NCBI GenBank assembly: GCA_964589935.1 | Contig: CAZPVD010000001.1 | Location: 868,001 to 932,000 of the forward strand | From: VHCN01 sp964589935 | Lineage (GTDB): Bacteria; Verrucomicrobiota; Verrucomicrobiia; Limisphaerales; VHCN01 | Reading direction: 5' to 3' | DNA: 64,000 nucleotides | Part shown: positions 16,015 through 24,112 of the stretch, one piece after another | Position numbering within the stretch: position 1 is the first letter of the stretch | Layout: each line of letters begins with the position of its first letter | Translations under genes and position numbers: made by a program | Notes under the pieces: model-generated | What the model was told of the DNA's origin: nothing | Databases searched by the model: none | The model's input: the letters and a program-made list of their open reading frames with translations, nothing else

Positions 16015-17309
16015 GCGAGTTTTGCGATTTCGGCTTCGAGGATTTGCAGCCCTTCCTCGGCTTCGTTGCGGCGCAGATTGAGCGCGGGCAGGAAGCGAAT
16101 CACATTCGTGCCCGACGGGATCGTGAGCAGCCCGGCGGTGTGCAGGCGGTTCACCATCTGGAGTGAAGGCACCTTGTTCTCCGCCGCAAACGCCGCGATG
16201 TCAGAGGCAAGCTCGATTCCGAGTATGAAGCCCACGCCGCGCGCCGTTTTCATGACGTGCGGGTGTTTCGCAGCGAGCTTGAGCAATTCGGACTTCATCC
16301 ACTCGCCGGTCACCCGCACGTTGTCCGCAAGCCGATCGCGCTCGATGACTTCGAGGATTTTCAGCGCCACGGCGCAACCAAGCGGTGTGCCGCCAAAGGT
16401 TGTTGCGTGAGTGCCAGGGCCGAGGACATCCGAGAGTTTCACGCCATGCACCTCGTCGCGCACCCAGAACGCGCCGATGGGGAAGCCGCCGCCGAGCGAC
16501 TTGGCCATTGAAAGGCTGTCGGGCTGGAAATTTTCCGCCCCTTTGACTCCGGCGAGCAAACGCTGAAACGCCTGAAACTGGCCCGTGCGAAAGTGGCCGT
16601 CCTGCACTCCATCGAGGAACAACAGCATCCGCCGCTCATCGCAGAGTTTCCTCAAGCCGAGCAGATATTCCACGCTGGCCGGCGTGATGCCGCCCTCGCC
16701 CTGGATGCACTCGACGAGCACCGCCACGGTAGCGGGCGAAACCGCCGCGCGCACCGCGTCGAGGTCGTTGTAAGGGACGTGCTTGAAGCCCGGCACCGCC
16801 GGCTCGAAGCCCTTCTTCACCTTCTCCTGCCCCGTCGCCGCGAGGCCCGCAAGCGTGCGTCCGTGAAATGAGTTTTGCGCGGTGATGATTTCAAAACGGC
16901 CCTCGTCGTGGCCAAACTTGCGCGCGAGTTTGTAGAGACCTTCGTTGGCCTCCGCGCCGCTGTTGCAGAAGAAAACTTTGCCCGGCGCAAGATGCTTCAC
17001 GATGGATTCCGCGAGCCGACCTTGCGGTTCGTGATAGTAAAGGTTCGACACATGCACGAGCCGGCGCGACTGCTCGACGAGCGCCTCGGTGATCTCTGCG
17101 TTCGCGTGGCCGAGCGAGTTGACGGCGATGCCACCGCCAAAATCAAGATAGCGCCGCCCGCACACGTCCCATACGTAGCTGCCCGCGCCGCGCGCGAACG
17201 CGAGGTCAAAGCGCCCGTAGCTCGGCACGACGAATTTTTGGAACAGCGCCTGGATGGCCTGCGCATCATTGCGCACCACCGCGGGCGGTTCTGGAACAAT
17301 GCTCTTCAT
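16011..17309 (-). CDS. argD: Acetylornithine aminotransferase
   Basis: This PLP-dependent class III aminotransferase makes N-acetylornithine from the semialdehyde and may also serve lysine synthesis. I chose ATG at 17309 (MKSIVPEPPA), giving 432 aa; an in-frame TTG at 17321 is possible. Motifs are GRRYLDFGGGIAVNSLGHA, VFFCNSGAEANE for cofactor phosphate binding, LLFLDGVQDG in place of the usual DEVQTG, and the Schiff-base Lys in SLSMAKSLGGGFPIGAF. The DGVQDGHFRTG segment is unusual, since the common form is DEVQTGxGRTG. The gene lies 82 bp behind argB and overlaps the AlkA-like gene by 4 bp. Confidence 0.92.
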   Translation of the reverse strand: MKSIVPEPPAVVRNDAQAIQALFQKFVVPSYGRFDLAFARGAGSYVWDVCGRRYLDFGGGIAVNSLGHANAEITEALVEQSRRLVHVSNLYYHEPQGRLAESIVKHLAPGKVFFCNSGAEANEGLYKLARKFGHDEGRFEIITAQNSFHGRTLAGLAATGQEKVKKGFEPAVPGFKHVPYNDLDAVRAAVSPATVAVLVECIQGEGGITPASVEYLLGLRKLCDERRMLLFLDGVQDGHFRTGQFQAFQRLLAGVKGAENFQPDSLSMAKSLGGGFPIGAFWVRDEVHGVKLSDVLGPGTHATTFGGTPLGCAVALKILEVIERDRLADNVRVTGEWMKSELLKLAAKHPHVMKTARGVGFILGIELASDIAAFAAENKVPSLQMVNRLHTAGLLTIPSGTNVIRFLPALNLRRNEAEEGLQILEAEIAKLA

Positions 17310-17324
17310 GTAAATGCCCAATAG

Positions 17325-17376
17325 CCGCGAAAGAATACAAAGAACACAAGAAGAATTCGCTCCTCGCGCTTTCAGT
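17325..17376. repeat. Purine-rich AAAGAA-CACAAGAA element in the argB-argD gap
   Basis: The short gap between argB and argD contains CGCGAAAGAATACAAAGAAC followed by ACAAGAAG, then GCGCTTTCAGTTCTC, a loose inverted counterpart. The wording resembles the left arm at 7381-7407. I read it as a decayed copy of the same dispersed palindrome. It could form a weak hairpin inside the arg transcript. Confidence 0.35.
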
Positions 17377-17391
17377 TCTCCCGCTGCCGAA

Positions 17392-18267
17392 TCAAATCAC
17401 AATCTCCGTGCCCACGCCTTCGTCCGTAAAAATCTCCAGCAGCACCGAATGCGGCACGCGGCCGTCCACGAATGAAACCTTCTCCACGCCGGCTTGAATG
17501 GCGGCGACCGCGCTGTCCACTTTCGGAATCATCCCCTTGTCAATCACGCCGGATTTCTTCAGCGCGGCGACCTCGGCGATTTGCAGGTGAGCGATGATCG
17601 AGTCGGGATCTTTCGGATCGCGCAGCAGTCCCGGAACATCGCTCATGAACACGAGGCGTCGTGCCTTGAGCGCAAGTGCAGCCTGTGCGGCGGCAACGTC
17701 CGCGTTGCAGTTGTAAATCTTGCCATCCTCGCCACGCGCGGTCGGGCTGATGACGGGCGTGATGCCGCGAGCAATGCATTCGAGCAGCGGCGCGGTGTTG
17801 ACCTTCGTCACTTCGCCGACGAAGCCGATGTCGAGGTTCTCGCCGGAAGAGCTGCGAAGGAACATCTTCTTGCAGGTGAAAATTTCCGAACCGGCAAAGC
17901 CCTGTGCCAGCCCGCCGAGCGATTGAATCGTGCTGACGATCTCCGGGTTTATCTGCCGCGAAAGCACTTCGTCCACGACACGCACCGCGGCTTCGTCGGT
18001 GACGCGCATTCCTTGGATGAAGTTCGCCTTCAGCCCCGCCGCATCCATCGCGCGCGTGATGGCCTTGCCGCCGCCGTGGACAACGACGGGATTGATCTCG
18101 ACGGCTTCGAGGAAAACGATGTCGCGCGCGACGCTGTTGCGAATGTTCGCGTCAGGCGAATCCATGAAGCTGCCGCCGTATTTCACGACGAACGTGGCGT
18201 GGCTGAACCGCTGAATGTAGGGCAGCGCTTCGAGCAGCGTGGCAGCTTTGGCAACGAGGTCTTGCAT
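17392..18267 (-). CDS. argB: Acetylglutamate kinase
   Basis: This 291-aa amino acid kinase phosphorylates N-acetylglutamate, the second step of arginine synthesis and the usual point of arginine feedback. Seen motifs are FVVKYGGSFMDS at about 27-38 (ATP Lys), NPVVVHGGGKAITRAM at about 59-74, and the C-terminal KVSFVDGRVPHSVLLEIFT. Its start at 18267 is supported by a GGAGG Shine-Dalgarno eight bases upstream, placed inside the last codons of argJ, so argJ and argB are closely coupled. An arginine-binding N-terminal helix (LLEALPYIQRF) is present, which suggests the feedback-inhibited hexameric type. Confidence 0.95.
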   Translation of the reverse strand: MQDLVAKAATLLEALPYIQRFSHATFVVKYGGSFMDSPDANIRNSVARDIVFLEAVEINPVVVHGGGKAITRAMDAAGLKANFIQGMRVTDEAAVRVVDEVLSRQINPEIVSTIQSLGGLAQGFAGSEIFTCKKMFLRSSSGENLDIGFVGEVTKVNTAPLLECIARGITPVISPTARGEDGKIYNCNADVAAAQAALALKARRLVFMSDVPGLLRDPKDPDSIIAHLQIAEVAALKKSGVIDKGMIPKVDSAVAAIQAGVEKVSFVDGRVPHSVLLEIFTDEGVGTEIVI

Positions 18268-18268
18268 G

Positions 18269-19594
18269 TCAGCCTCCGAGTGACGACGGATCCGTCACGT
18301 CGCCCTTGTTGAATTCGACATATTCCTCGGTCAAATCAGCGGCATACATGATGGCGCGGGCATTGCCGAGGTTCAGGTTGATGTGCAAATCAAACTCGCG
18401 CGGCGCGACGGCTGCGCAAAGTTGCTTGAAGGTCGCCTTTGTCGGCTGGCCGCGCTTGAGAGAATAGAGAATCTTCCGGCTGCCCGGCGCGCTGTAGCCA
18501 ATATCCACTTTGCCTTCGGCGATGGTCGCCGCGCTGTAGCCGAGCGCGTCAATGATGCGGCCCCAGTTCGGATCGCCGCCGTGCCAGCTCGTCTTCACGA
18601 GCGCGCTGTTTGCCACGGCACGCGCGGCGGCATCGGCATCGGCGAAATTTTTCGCGCCATTCACACGCACGATTACAACGCGATGAACGCCTTCGCCGTC
18701 ACGCACGATCATCCTCGCGAGTTCGAGCGTGACGAAGTTCAGCGCGGTTTGGAACGTTTTCATTTCCGCACTCCGCATTCCGAGTTCCGCATTTCCTGCG
18801 ATTCCATTCGCCAGCACGAGCACAGTGTCATTGGTGCTCATATCGCCGTCCACAGTGATGCGATTGAAGCTATTCGCGACGGCCTCTTGCAGTGCAGCTT
18901 GCAGCGTCTTCGCCTCAATTGCCGCGTCCGTCGTGATGAAGCAAAGCATCGTCGCGTGCAGTGGCACGGCGGCGGGACGCGCGCCGGTCGCGCTCATGCC
19001 CGGCTGGATCATGCCCGCGCCTTTGCACAGGCCGCCGATGCGAACGGTCTTGCCGCCGAGCTGGAATTCCACCGCGACTTCCTTCGGCTTTGTGTCGCTC
19101 GTCATGATTGCCTCAGCCACGTGTGCTGCGTTTTCTCGTTTTGTGTCGAGCAACTTCGCTGCGGCCTGAATGCCTTCTCTCACATTCGCCATCGGCAGGG
19201 TCATACCAATCCGTCCCGTCGAAGCCACAAGCACTTCCTTTGCGGACAAATTCAATTCCCTCGCCGCAAATTCCGTCATCGCCACCGCGTCGCAGAAGCC
19301 TTGCTTGCCTGTGCATGCGTTCGCGTTGCCGGAGTTCACCACGACCGCGCGACCCACGCCGCCTTTCACGCGCTCGACGCAGACCTTCACCGGCGCGGCG
19401 CAGATCTGGTTCGTCGTGAACATGCCCGCCACGGTCGCGGGCGTGTCCGAAACGATGAGCGCAAGGTCGCGCTTGCGGCCCTTGTTCGAGCCTTTGCCGG
19501 TGCCAAGCCGCTTGATGTCGCAAAACACGCCGGCCGCGCGAAAGCCATTCGGGGCTGTCACCGAGCCGTCAATGCATTTGAACAAGGATGCCAT
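18269..19594 (-). CDS. argJ: Glutamate N-acetyltransferase / amino-acid acetyltransferase
   Basis: This 441-aa ArgJ recycles the acetyl group from acetylornithine to glutamate. The proenzyme cuts itself before the nucleophilic Thr of an ATML motif; here it is A214-T215-M216-L217 in PLHATMLCFITTD. The upstream CKGAGMIQP motif is present, but about 13 residues (M200 to H213, SATGARPAAVPLH) separate it from ATML, where most ArgJ proteins run directly into MATML. The C-terminus ends in VEFNKGDVTDPSSLGG rather than the usual short Thr-Ser end. It is the first gene of the arg run, and argB follows one base after its stop. Confidence 0.94.
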   Translation of the reverse strand: MASLFKCIDGSVTAPNGFRAAGVFCDIKRLGTGKGSNKGRKRDLALIVSDTPATVAGMFTTNQICAAPVKVCVERVKGGVGRAVVVNSGNANACTGKQGFCDAVAMTEFAARELNLSAKEVLVASTGRIGMTLPMANVREGIQAAAKLLDTKRENAAHVAEAIMTSDTKPKEVAVEFQLGGKTVRIGGLCKGAGMIQPGMSATGARPAAVPLHATMLCFITTDAAIEAKTLQAALQEAVANSFNRITVDGDMSTNDTVLVLANGIAGNAELGMRSAEMKTFQTALNFVTLELARMIVRDGEGVHRVVIVRVNGAKNFADADAAARAVANSALVKTSWHGGDPNWGRIIDALGYSAATIAEGKVDIGYSAPGSRKILYSLKRGQPTKATFKQLCAAVAPREFDLHINLNLGNARAIMYAADLTEEYVEFNKGDVTDPSSLGG

Positions 19595-19794
19595 AGGAAT
19601 GCGGGCGTGGAAAAAGGAAGACGCGCGCGATTTATTCGCGGCGCAGAGCTGAAGCCGATGTCACGTTGGCTGCCAACATTGTGCGTGAACGGAAACAACT
19701 TCACGCTTCGCTGTCAATGCTGCGCGTGAAATTTCTCACGCGCACCGAGCGTTTCGCGCTTCCGAAGCCCGCGCGCGGCGACTACCTTCTTGTC

Positions 19795-20529
19795 GTGGCC
19801 GACACACTCGTCGTCAACGAAATCTACTTGAGCGTGCAAGGCGAAAGCACCTTCGCCGGGCTGCCGTGTGTGTTCGTGCGGCTCACGGCGTGCAACCTGC
19901 GCTGCTCCTACTGCGACACGGCGTATGCGTTCACGGAAGGAAAAAAAATATCACTCGATGAGGCGCGGGCGCGCGTTCACGAACTCGCCAAATCGTTTGC
20001 CGGAACCGTCGGCGAGCACCGGATGCCGCTCGTCGAATTCACCGGCGGCGAGCCGCTCCTTCAGCCGAACTCACTGCCGTTGATGAAATCGCTGTGTGAT
20101 GACGGCTTCACCGTTCTTCTGGAAACGAGCGGCGCACTCGACATCGCTCCGGTGGACACGCGCGTGCGGCGCATCATGGACCTCAAGTGTCCGAGCAGCG
20201 GTGAATGCGAACGCAACCGGTGGCAAAACCTTGCGCATCTCAAGGCTACCGACGAAATCAAGTTCGTCATCGGGACCGTCGAGGATTACGAGTGGGCAAA
20301 ACGGCAGATTGGGGAGCATAAACTCGCCACCGTCTGTCCCCTGCTCTTCTCGTGGGTCGCGCCGCTCGCGCCGCACCAGCAGGACAAATCACTCAAGCCG
20401 GTGCCCGCCGGGAGCACACCGCTCTCGCGCCGCGAACTCGTCGAGCGTGTCATTGCGGATGCGCTGCCGGTGCGTTTCCAGCTTCAAATGCACAAGGTCA
20501 TCTGGCCGCCAGACCAGCGCGGAGTTTAG
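19795..20529 (+). CDS. queE: 7-carboxy-7-deazaguanine synthase (radical SAM)
   Basis: QueE contracts 6-carboxytetrahydropterin to CDG in queuosine/7-deazaguanine synthesis. I chose GTG at 19795 because the family starts directly at VNEIYLSVQGEST; ATG at 19717 or 19666 would add 26-43 residues. The 244-aa product carries the radical SAM cysteines C33, C37 and C40 in TACNLRCSYCDTAY, VEFTGGEPLLQPN for SAM contact, and LETSGAL. An insert of about 30 residues before the C-terminus contains APLAPHQQDKSLKPVPAGS. No other que gene is nearby. It is divergent from argJ and followed after 17 bp by an aminotransferase. Confidence 0.9.
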   Translation: MADTLVVNEIYLSVQGESTFAGLPCVFVRLTACNLRCSYCDTAYAFTEGKKISLDEARARVHELAKSFAGTVGEHRMPLVEFTGGEPLLQPNSLPLMKSLCDDGFTVLLETSGALDIAPVDTRVRRIMDLKCPSSGECERNRWQNLAHLKATDEIKFVIGTVEDYEWAKRQIGEHKLATVCPLLFSWVAPLAPHQQDKSLKPVPAGSTPLSRRELVERVIADALPVRFQLQMHKVIWPPDQRGV

Positions 20530-20546
20530 GTGCTGGCCAATTTTGC

Positions 20547-21842
20547 ATGAACTCAAAGCAAGTTCTCGCCTTGTTGCGCACACATGAGTCGCAAAACGTC
20601 ACGTTCATCGAATCGGACGGTTCGTGGCCCATCGTGTGGGAACGCGCGAAGGGCGTGCGTGTCTGGGACGCCGATGGGAAAAAATATCTCGACCTCACGG
20701 CGGCGTTTGGCGTTGCGAATGCCGGTCATGCCAACCCACGCGTCGTCCGCGCCGGGCAGCGGCAGATGTCATGCCTGCTTCATGCGATGGGCGATGTGCA
20801 TCCTCACGCACTCAAAGCGCGACTGGCGATAGAACTGAGCCGGATTACGTTTCAACGCTGGCTGCGAAAAAACAGGCAGCTGGCAAAGACCATCTTTTGC
20901 AATTCCGGCTTTGAGGCCGTTGAAGCCGCACTAAAAACGGCGATACTCGCCACCGGCCGACGAGACATCATCGCGTTCAGCGGCGCGTATCACGGCCTGG
21001 GTTACGGCGCGCTCAACGCGACGCATCGTGCGCATTTTCGCGGGCCGTTCGAGACGCAACTCGGACGCTTCGGTCATTTCGCGCCGTTTCCAACGACTAA
21101 GGAACAACTCGGAAAAACTGAGCGCGACCTGCGCAAACTCCTTCGCCGCCACCGCATCGGCGCGATCCTCGTCGAGCCGGTGCAGTGTCGCGGCGGCGTG
21201 AACATTCCTTCGCGCGGGTTTCTTCCGCTGCTGCGGCGGCTGTGCGCCGAGCACGGCGCGCTGCTGATCCTCGACGAGATTTACACCGGCTTTGGCCGCA
21301 CGGGGCGCTGGTTCGCGTGCGAGCACAGCGGCGTCGCGCCCGACCTCGTCTGCCTCGGCAAGGCGCTCACCGGGGGCTTCCCGCTCTCTGCGTGCGTCGG
21401 CCGCGCGGACGTGATGGACGCCGCCTGGCCTGCCTCGGAGGGCGAGGCGATTCACACGAGCACATTCCTCGGCCATCCTGTCGGCTGTGCGATGGCGTTG
21501 GCGCAAATCGCCGAGCTTCGCCGTCTCAAGCTTCCCGAACGCAGCGCGAAACTCGGTGAACATTTGAGAAAACGCCTTGCTGGATTGCGAACGACTTTTT
21601 CCGTCGTGGCCATCCCGCGCAGCCTCGGCTTGATGGCCGGATTTGAACTTCGCCATCGAGACGGTTCACCCGCAGCGGAACTCGCGCTGCGCGTCGTGAA
21701 AACCATGTTGCATCGCGGCTTCATCTTGCTGCCGGAGGGCGAGCACGCGAACGTCATCAGTTTTACGCCGCCGCTCACAATCACCGCGCGGCAGCTCGAC
21801 GCCGCCGTCGGCGCGTTGCAATCATGCCTGCTCCAGCCATGA
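20547..21842 (+). CDS. Class III aminotransferase
   Basis: The 431-aa fold-type I PLP enzyme starts at ATG 20547. Cofactor residues are visible: the NSGFEAVEAALK phosphate-binding segment (about 119-130), D243 in LLILDEIYTGFGRTGRW, and the Schiff-base Lys K272 in CLGKALTGGFPLS. It belongs with acetylornithine/4-aminobutyrate/ornithine aminotransferases. The substrate is uncertain because argD is already present 3 kb away; a GABA- or diamine-type role is likely. It is coupled to rsmA by an ATGA overlap at its stop, and queE precedes it by 17 bp. Confidence 0.88.
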   Translation: MNSKQVLALLRTHESQNVTFIESDGSWPIVWERAKGVRVWDADGKKYLDLTAAFGVANAGHANPRVVRAGQRQMSCLLHAMGDVHPHALKARLAIELSRITFQRWLRKNRQLAKTIFCNSGFEAVEAALKTAILATGRRDIIAFSGAYHGLGYGALNATHRAHFRGPFETQLGRFGHFAPFPTTKEQLGKTERDLRKLLRRHRIGAILVEPVQCRGGVNIPSRGFLPLLRRLCAEHGALLILDEIYTGFGRTGRWFACEHSGVAPDLVCLGKALTGGFPLSACVGRADVMDAAWPASEGEAIHTSTFLGHPVGCAMALAQIAELRRLKLPERSAKLGEHLRKRLAGLRTTFSVVAIPRSLGLMAGFELRHRDGSPAAELALRVVKTMLHRGFILLPEGEHANVISFTPPLTITARQLDAAVGALQSCLLQP

Positions 21843-22687
21843 CGCTTTCGGAGATGAAGCAGTGGCTCGTGGAACGCGATCTTCGGCTGACGAAATCGCT
21901 CGGGCAAAATTTCCTTCACGACGGCAACCAGCTTCGCCGCATTGTTGCCACGGCGGAACTTGTGCCGTCGGACAAGGTGCTCGAAATCGGCCCGGGCCTC
22001 GGCCCGCTGACCGAATTATTGCTGGCGAGCGGCAACGAGGTGCTCGCCATCGAGAAAGATGTGAGGCTGTGTGAAATCCTGCGCGAGCGATTTGGAAGTG
22101 CCAAAAACTTCACACTACTCCACGAAGATGCGCTCGATTTTCTCCAGCGCGAGCATCGCGATTGGAACGAGTGGAAACTCGTGGCTAATCTCCCCTACTC
22201 TGTCGCGTCGCCGATTCTCGTCGAACTTGCCCAGGCCGAACACCCGCCGTCGCGCATGGTCGCCACGCTTCAACTCGAAGTGGGGCATCGCATCACAGCG
22301 TCCGCAGGCACGGCGGATTACGGACTGCTCTCGCTGCTGCTGCAATTGCATTACGAGTCACGCGGCTCGTTCAAGATCCCGGCCTCGTGCTTCTTCCCGC
22401 CGCCGGATGTGGATTCAGCGTGCGTGACGCTAGTTCGCCGCGCGCGTCCACTGCTCGAAAGAGCATCGCATAAAATCTTCGAGCGCATTGTGCGCCGGGG
22501 TTTTTCACAGCGGCGAAAGATGTTGTTCAAGCTGCTCACCGCAGACTGGTCTGAGGCTTCTTTGCAGTTGTCATTCACCACCGTTGGCATTGAGCGAACC
22601 GTGCGCGCGGAGGCCGTGCCGCTGGAACAATTCGTTCGACTTGCCGCCGCGCTCGAATCACAATCGCGCCAGCCCAATGAGTCATGA
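21839..22687 (+). CDS. rsmA: 16S rRNA dimethyladenosine transferase
   Basis: RsmA (KsgA) dimethylates two adjacent adenines in the 3' hairpin of 16S rRNA during small-subunit maturation. I chose ATG at 21839, which overlaps the preceding stop as ATGA, giving 282 aa; an ATG 15 bp upstream is possible. Seen are KSLGQNFLHD, the SAM-binding EIGPGLGPLTELLL, the acidic AIEKD, and the catalytic NLPYSV motif. The C-terminal domain with PPPDVDSACV and GFSQRRKMLFK is complete. The following Nudix gene overlaps by 11 bp. Confidence 0.95.
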   Translation: MTLSEMKQWLVERDLRLTKSLGQNFLHDGNQLRRIVATAELVPSDKVLEIGPGLGPLTELLLASGNEVLAIEKDVRLCEILRERFGSAKNFTLLHEDALDFLQREHRDWNEWKLVANLPYSVASPILVELAQAEHPPSRMVATLQLEVGHRITASAGTADYGLLSLLLQLHYESRGSFKIPASCFFPPPDVDSACVTLVRRARPLLERASHKIFERIVRRGFSQRRKMLFKLLTADWSEASLQLSFTTVGIERTVRAEAVPLEQFVRLAAALESQSRQPNES

Positions 22688-23315
22688 GATTTTCGACGTG
22701 GTCAATGACCGCGACAAGGTCATCGGTCGGCAGACGCGCGCGGAGGTGCACCGGCTCGAACTCAAGCATCGCGCCGTGCATGTGCTCGTGCTGAACTCCA
22801 AAGGCCACATCTACCTGCAAAAGCGCTCGCACCAAAAGGATACGTTCCCCGGCGCGTGGGACTCATCGGCATCGGGCCACCTCAACTCCGGCGAGGACTA
22901 CGACACGTGCGCGGTGCGCGAATTGCGCGAGGAAATCGGTGTCGTGTGCAAGGAGGCGCCGCACCGGCTGTTCAAGGTGGAAGCCTGCGCGGCGACGGGG
23001 CAGGAATTTGTCTGGGTTTACCGGCTGCAATACAACGGGCCTTTCAAGACGAATCCGGAGGAGGTCGAGTTCGGCTCGTTCTTCCGCCCGGACGACGTGG
23101 AGCGTTGGGTCAGAGAACGTCCGCGTGACTTTGCAAGCGCGTTTGTCCTCATCTGGAAATGGTTCCAGCACGGCAAACCAAAGCAAAAAGCGAAGCCTGC
23201 CCCGCCCAAGCCAACGAAGAAAAAATCCGCAAGCTCGTCCTCTGCGCGAAAACCAGTGAAAGCAAAGAAGCCGGCGCGCACGAAACATCGCGGTGCGAAA
23301 AAACGAGGCCGCTAA
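22677..23315 (+). CDS. Nudix hydrolase with a basic Lys/Ala-rich tail
   Basis: The start ATG at 22677 overlaps the rsmA end. The 212-aa product has an IDI-like Nudix domain (about 1-160) starting SHEIFDVVNDRDKVIGRQTR, with a full Nudix box in GHLNSGEDYDTCAVRELREE followed by IG, and a WDSSASGH lead. Relatives include isopentenyl diphosphate isomerase-type and uncharacterised YfcD-like pyrophosphatases. A histone-like tail of about 45 residues follows, rich in Lys, Pro, Ala and Ser (for example KPVKAKKPARTKHRGAKK). Such a tail would bind nucleic acid or acidic surfaces and is not part of the family core. It is the last gene of the run; comB converges with a 2-bp gap. Confidence 0.88.
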   Translation: MSHEIFDVVNDRDKVIGRQTRAEVHRLELKHRAVHVLVLNSKGHIYLQKRSHQKDTFPGAWDSSASGHLNSGEDYDTCAVRELREEIGVVCKEAPHRLFKVEACAATGQEFVWVYRLQYNGPFKTNPEEVEFGSFFRPDDVERWVRERPRDFASAFVLIWKWFQHGKPKQKAKPAPPKPTKKKSASSSSARKPVKAKKPARTKHRGAKKRGR

Positions 23316-23317
23316 CC

Positions 23318-24076
23318 TCACGCGGTCCTTCGCACAAATCCTTCAGCGTCCATCGTCGCCACCAAACCGACGGTGTCCCGGCGCAGGCAAAAGGCCACGT
23401 CATTCGCAAGCTCCGGGATCGCGAGCAACCGCCGCGCATTACGCGCGTTTTTCACGGCCATAAATAAGTCCGGCTGTGCCGCTCGAGTAAGTTCGCGCGC
23501 CATGAGGGCCGAGTCGGAGAGCAGTTCGCTGGAAATTTTTTTTGCCAACAAACCGCACAACGCGCCGGCAGCGAGGACATCCTCATAAGCCGCCTGCTCG
23601 CCGGTGCCGCTGCAAACGAGCAATAACTCCTGCGGCTGGGTGCCATCAATCCAACGCATGACTGGGCCGAGATTGGCGAAGCTGGCAATGACGGTGTGTT
23701 GCGCGCCACGGCAGGCTTGCAATGCGCGCGTGCCGTTGGTCGTGGTCATCACGAGCGTGCGGCCACGCACACGCTCGGCGGTCATCTCGCGCGGCGAGTT
23801 GCCGAGGTCAAAATCCACTCCCCCGCTCTGCGCCGCCGTGATGCGCACGCCATTGCGCTCGCCTGCGAGCAACACATCGGGCTTGCGCTGCAGCCATGCG
23901 ATGGCTTCGGCGATTTCTGCGACCGGCACGATGGCTTCGGCACCATTGTTCAGCGCGGTGAGCATTGTCGTCGTCGCGCGCAGCACGTCGAACACAATGC
24001 ACGTCGCACGGGAAAGATCACGTTTCGACAGTGCGGTGAAATCGGCGGGAGTGAAGAGCACTTCGAGTTGGCGCAT
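23318..24076 (-). CDS. comB: 2-phosphosulfolactate phosphatase family protein
   Basis: This 252-aa protein has the ComB signature: FDVLRATTTMLTALNNGA (about 29-46), LLAGERNG, FDLGNSPREM and MTTTNGTRAL. ComB removes phosphate from 2-phospho-3-sulfolactate, a coenzyme M precursor step in methanogens; bacterial members occur widely, and their role (possibly sulfolactate-related) is less clear. No comA or comC homologue is in the window. Length is normal. It converges with the Nudix gene and lies downstream of the OGG1-like gene, 36 bp away. Confidence 0.88.
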   Translation of the reverse strand: MRQLEVLFTPADFTALSKRDLSRATCIVFDVLRATTTMLTALNNGAEAIVPVAEIAEAIAWLQRKPDVLLAGERNGVRITAAQSGGVDFDLGNSPREMTAERVRGRTLVMTTTNGTRALQACRGAQHTVIASFANLGPVMRWIDGTQPQELLLVCSGTGEQAAYEDVLAAGALCGLLAKKISSELLSDSALMARELTRAAQPDLFMAVKNARNARRLLAIPELANDVAFCLRRDTVGLVATMDAEGFVRRTA

Positions 24077-24112
24077 CGTTGGGAAGGACGTTCCGTGTTC
24101 GCAGCCCGCGCT

